64,000 nucleotides of DNA from Marsupella aquatica (lineage: Eukaryota; Marchantiophyta), in the NCBI GenBank assembly GCA_973895155.1, contig OZ316895.1, positions 11,408,001-11,472,000 on the forward strand. The letters are read 5' to 3'. Under the pieces are notes generated by a model. That model did no database searches, was not told the DNA's origin, and saw nothing but the letters and a program-made list of their open reading frames with translations. Made by a program: the position numbers and the translations under genes. This document shows positions 59,894 to 64,000 of the stretch, one piece after another. Every line of letters begins with the position of its first letter. Within the stretch, counting starts at the first letter, position 1.

Positions 59894-61048
59894 TGAGCTT
59901 GCAGCAAGAAGTGAAGGAGCATGGCCAAAAGCAGAAAAGACAGACAGGTTTTACAAGAAGAAACTAACAACCGCCAATCTGCTCAAATCCGCTGCATAGA
60001 TCAAACCCTCCAAACTACACAGCCCTCCTTTGAAAACAATCCAATGTGCTTTGGCTGGTGGATGACAAGGACTGGGAGAAGAGGAAACGTCTGCACAATC
60101 AATCCAAATGACGGGACACAGAGACCAGGCACAGAGAGGATTTGTGCTTAGACAAAAACCACAAATTGTAGCATGGGTGCCATAGCATTCTAGACAAAGC
60201 ACAAAACATAGAATCTATGAATCTATGACTCATGGACTAACAAAATGATTGGGTAGCATGGCAAAAGGAAAGACAAATTAATTTCAAAATGACAACATGG
60301 CCCATTTCCGCCATTCATTTGACGTTGCTAGGTGTCCGTAAGATGACTGACCCACAGACAATCCCGACAACCTCATCTGACAGACTGCTTTTCTAGTGTG
60401 AAGAAATACATGATTACAAGCAACACCACGCCTCATCCAAGCAGGGAATTGAAAACATAACCATGTCATTCCTGTATTGGACAGTGTCCTCTGCCATTGC
60501 ACTGCATAGTTGTTATTCCATGTTGGTTGTCAACAGTTTGTTGGCTTGCCACAGCCTAGATAGAACAATACAATACTGTACATGAATACAACAAGAAAAA
60601 TCTGCATACAGCGATGGCCCGGTCACTTGAGGAAAAAACAAAACTAAGAAGGCAGGCACACGGGCAACCGAGAAAAAAAGCTAGTGGCGCCTCGCGGAGA
60701 ATCCAGAATGGTAATGCCCTTGCCCAGAAGCTTGGGAAACAAAAGAGAAAAAAGCAAAAACGAGCTACCGACCACCATCTTGACCAGGCCCGCCACAAGG
60801 TATGGCTGGAGGCTGTGGTCCCCCCCTTAGTAAAGAAAAGGATGCAAGTCGGTGCACGGGGCACAAGGCATGTTCGGATCCAGGGAGGAGCACAACAGTA
60901 ATGTCAAGCAAGAAGTGTGGAGAGACCAAACAGTAAACAAAAATAGGGGAGAACAAACATACATCAGCAGCAGCAGGAAACGAGAAAGTTGATTTGGGAG
61001 GGATTGTAGGGAGAGAGATTTTGGTGGGCTCGGCTACGCGTGAAATAT

Positions 61049-62037
61049 CAGGAGATAGATGCGCGAGAGAGTGAAGAGGGTGGCAAGCGGAAGACAGGTT
61101 GGGACTGGACCCTTGGTGCCGGGGAGTAATATATGGGGTAATATACGTAGAGACAAAGCTGTACTCACTTGATTGAGTAGGCAAGTGGGTGGACGAAGAT
61201 CAACAACCGCAGTAGCAGCACAGCCAGAGAGGCAAGAAAGGGGAAATTTCAGCAAAGGTAAGCGACACAGACAACTCACCCTCCGTCTCACCCTCCCAGC
61301 TCCAAAGTTGCAAGAGCAAGAAGTCAAAGGCACTGAAACAAAGCGGGTGGCAGTTTCAGTATCTCAGGCAATGCAAAATTAATCCATACTTAATCAGCCC
61401 TGGCCACACATTCCTTCAAAGCCCCTCATACTAGCAAGCAGGTCTGGCCTATGAATCTTGTAGTGCTTAACGATACAAAGCCTTCCCAAGTACCAATTCA
61501 AAAGTAGCAGAAATAGATTGAAAGCTAGTTCCGATGATAGCTCCCAAAAGCTTTCCTCAGCCCGATTCCTATGCACATCAGAGGAGCTCAAACCATTTAG
61601 AAATGAGATCACAGGTTACTCTTGACAATCTCAAAAATGCCACAACCTAAGCATTGACAACTCCGTCCCCCCATTCTAATTTCTCCGACAAGTTTGCCTT
61701 AAAGCACATCCACTCGCAGTTCAAGCAGATTCAGAATCATCATAGACAATAGAGTGTTCCACCATAGCCCACGGTAGGTCCACAGCCATCGTAACGAACG
61801 CTCCGCCCCCGGGGCTTATTAGTATTGCTCACTTTTAAGAAGGGCAGTTTTCGCAAAAGCAGTCTAATTGCCTAGACTGCACTAGAAAAGTTGGAGGCAA
61901 TATCACATCGGAGCATTCTGCGTCTAAGGGCCAGCGACGCCGTTCAGGAGATAGATGCGCGAGAGAGTGAAGATGGTGGGGAGCGGAAGACGGGTTGGGA
62001 CTGGACCCTTGGTGCCGGTGGGTAATATGTGGGGTTT
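61049..62037. repeat. Direct repeat of about 90 bp, two copies 0.9 kb apart
   Basis: Copies at 61,049-61,139 and 61,945-62,037 share CAGGAGATAGATGCGCGAGA, GAGTGAAGA, GTTGGGACTGGACCCTTGGT and GCCGG, with a few substitutions. Confidence 0.9.
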
Positions 62038-62751
62038 CAATGAACAATGGGCCAGTTTGAGGAGGATTAAGAAGCGCGCACCCCACGGTCTTGTGTGGTG
62101 GTTGGGTGGGGTTTTGTTTGATAGAAGAAGAAATCACCATTCTCTTATGGAAGAAAGAAAATCGCAGGAAACAATGGGCAGGAGAACAAGGCATGTAATA
62201 GAGAACAACGAGGCATGTAATAGAGTACTTGCGGTTACTCTAACGGTGCACGAACACTCACCTTTGTCTTCCGCTTTGTCTGCTGTGGCCAACAAATCCT
62301 AGAGCGCTGCCAAGCTTGGTGGTTGCTTGATGGTTGAAAGTGTGCAGCTCACGTCCCTACCTCAATGTCCAACTCAATGTGGGATGCTGCAGCTTCTCTT
62401 GGTCGCATCTCCTCTTGGTTGCATCTCCTCCTTGTCGCAGCTCCTCTTGGGGTTCACAGCTAGCGCACAGCTAGCGCGCAGCAGCGCTCGATGGTTGACA
62501 ATGCGCAGCTGAGCTAGGAGAAGAACTGAATGACTGTGGCTGCTCTTCTCTGCAGTCCAAGCACCCGGCTGGCAGAATGCTACGACACCTGAAAGAAGCA
62601 CACTTTCAGCTGCATGGCCAGGACTAACCTTTGGCTGATGACACTGATAACCAATGGCAGCACTGTCAATTGCTTCCTCCTAACAAACAACCGGCTCCCG
62701 ATTCTGCAACTGCTCTTTAAGCTCCACGACCTCCTTCACAACTCCAATGTC

Positions 62752-62815
62752 CACCTTCCGCAGTGGTTGCCTTCCACAGCGCCTTCACAACTCCAATGTC
62801 CACCTTCTGCAGCAG
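62752..62815. repeat. Short direct duplication
   Basis: CCTTCACAACTCCAATGTCC is followed by ACCTTC and a second copy begins about 50 bp later. Confidence 0.85.
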
Positions 62816-64000
62816 CAAACGATTGCCGCCCTGCTCACGCCTCCTTTGAATGCCTCGGCAACCTTGAGGACACACTACAATTAAACTTCCGCAACAATCG
62901 CCTCACCTTACGATAGACCTTGGCACCACAACACCTTCCCAGATCACAGCTGCTCCCCTCAGCTAAACCCTCAGCGCCTCAGTCCCCAGATCACAGCTCC
63001 TCCCGAACTGCAACTCACTCAAAACCTAAGCACTCAGGAGTGCCCTCAACAATGAACAATGGGGCAACTCAGACCGGAAGCAAAGAGCCCTGCGACTGTA
63101 AAAGCCTTGGAACAGTACGCAGCCGCGCAAAACCTCAACATTTGACAGGCATTGGATGCTCTACCCTAACCAACACTCACTAAACCAAGACTTAGTGTGG
63201 CCGTCTCCTCAGCAGCTCGCGATCCGTAGACACTGATTGTAGCTCGGCAGAGGACAACCGAGGGTCAAGTTCGTAAGAATCCCCCGTTTCCCTCGCAAAA
63301 CCCTTTGCAAAACCCCGATCCTCCCACCCCGTCTCCCTAAACTGTGCGACCCTAAACTCCCTCTGGCTGTTGTGTTAGTGCCCCTACAGAGAGAATGAGG
63401 GGACCCTATGCCAAAATGTGGGCAAAAGGATTGACCGTTGGGGTGAGCCGTTGAGTGGGGCGAGGCGTTAAGTGTGACCCCAAAAATTCATTTAGGCAAA
63501 ATGAATTGTGGTAAATTGTGACCTGTTTTGAGAGTTGAAAGATAATCAGAAGTAAAGGGACCATGGAGAAGACGGGGCCAATGTAATTAAGTCAAGCATC
63601 ACTCATTCAAAATCCACATGGACATAGTTGGGTACTATATGAGACACCAGGGGACAAGACATTTTTGAAGGGTTGGCATATTTACCCTCATCCCTAAACT
63701 TGGATGTGGTGCACATAACATCCACTCTCCTACCCCAAGTACAAAACAACTCCTAACAACTTAGGCCCAATGTAGTCACTTGTGCCCAACCATGTTCATT
63801 AAGAGCCTAAATGTTTTCATTTCACCCACATTGCATGTTGTTGGGGGTTCCATGGTCTGTTATTATAATGTAACTCCTCATGTGAACTTTGTGAAATTTA
63901 GTATTTAAGGGACCATGGAGAAAGCGGGCCAATGGAGTAATTGGAACCATGAACCTTTTTGGTCACAAATAAGGCCATCTAATGAGTTATGCCCCTTGCT

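Larger units (their letters stand above)
59900..63300. other. Region without recognised genes
   Basis: Short ORFs on both strands, some basic (for example 60,614-60,901, plus), none with a known domain. A direct repeat of about 90 bp occurs at 61,049-61,139 and 61,945-62,037. Confidence 0.35.
47596..64000 (-). mobile_element. Large CACTA/EnSpm element, left (3') end in window, right end not found
   Basis: The border CACTAGTAGAAACCGGGG at 47,596 is a typical plant CACTA terminus and interrupts the MULE reading frame right after TTG (minus strand). Within the next 300 bp there are many short subterminal words (AGTCCTTTATAGGACTG, AGTCGTTT, AACGACT). Transposase genes of this family follow on the minus strand (48,422-55,416). 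No matching inverted end and no MULE 5' exons appear before 64,000, so the element probably continues past the window; how much of 58-64 kb belongs to it is inference. Confidence 0.65.

Overview
The window is nuclear DNA of a land plant. It holds genes of plant-only pathways (a MUR3-type xyloglucan galactosyltransferase and a chloroplast-targeted malonyl-CoA:ACP malonyltransferase with nine GT-AG introns) in a dense background of plant transposons: Ty1/copia, CACTA/EnSpm, Mutator-like (MULE), a non-LTR element with a restriction-like endonuclease, a possible Helitron end and several foldback MITEs. A bryophyte or lycophyte is possible, but the sequence does not settle the species.

Layout. Positions 1-941 (minus) hold the N-terminal two thirds of a GT47/exostosin gene that runs off the left edge. 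From 1 to 13 kb there is mostly non-coding DNA with a 600-bp foldback repeat (3.0-3.6 kb), a 1.2-kb minisatellite with repeated Helitron-like terminal hairpins (9.0-10.2 kb) and small tandem repeats. From about 14.2 to 17.5 kb lies a decayed non-LTR retrotransposon; a 5'-truncated sister copy of its 3' tail sits at 18.84-19.0 kb. From 22,665 to 26,503 is the intact ten-exon MCAT gene (408 aa). From 27.8 to 29.5 kb are two foldback elements, then about 5 kb of AT-rich DNA without genes. At 34.6-35.9 kb are two opposed copia 3' ends.

From 38 kb to the right edge is a nest of DNA transposons. A plus-strand, multi-exon gene of unknown function (38.0-42.0 kb, with tandemly duplicated proline/arginine-rich exons) faces a minus-strand MULE transposase (43,973-47,595), an arrangement like MuDR. 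The MULE gene is split twice: by a complete 1,683-bp non-autonomous CACTA element (45,823-47,505, ATA target duplication, 24-bp subterminal arrays), and by the left end of a large CACTA element starting at 47,596. Removing the small CACTA restores the MULE reading frame exactly.

The large CACTA element carries, all on the minus strand, a TNP1/Transposase_24-like gene, a TNP2 transposase with DUF4218 and DUF4216-type regions, an F-box-like ORF, a BRCT-like ORF and an EDM2-like PHD-finger ORF. Its right end is not visible, so it is probably longer than 16 kb. Its transposase genes contain four in-frame nonsense codons, so this copy looks inactive. The set of host-type chromatin and ubiquitin-ligase modules travelling with a CACTA transposase is the most interesting feature of the window.
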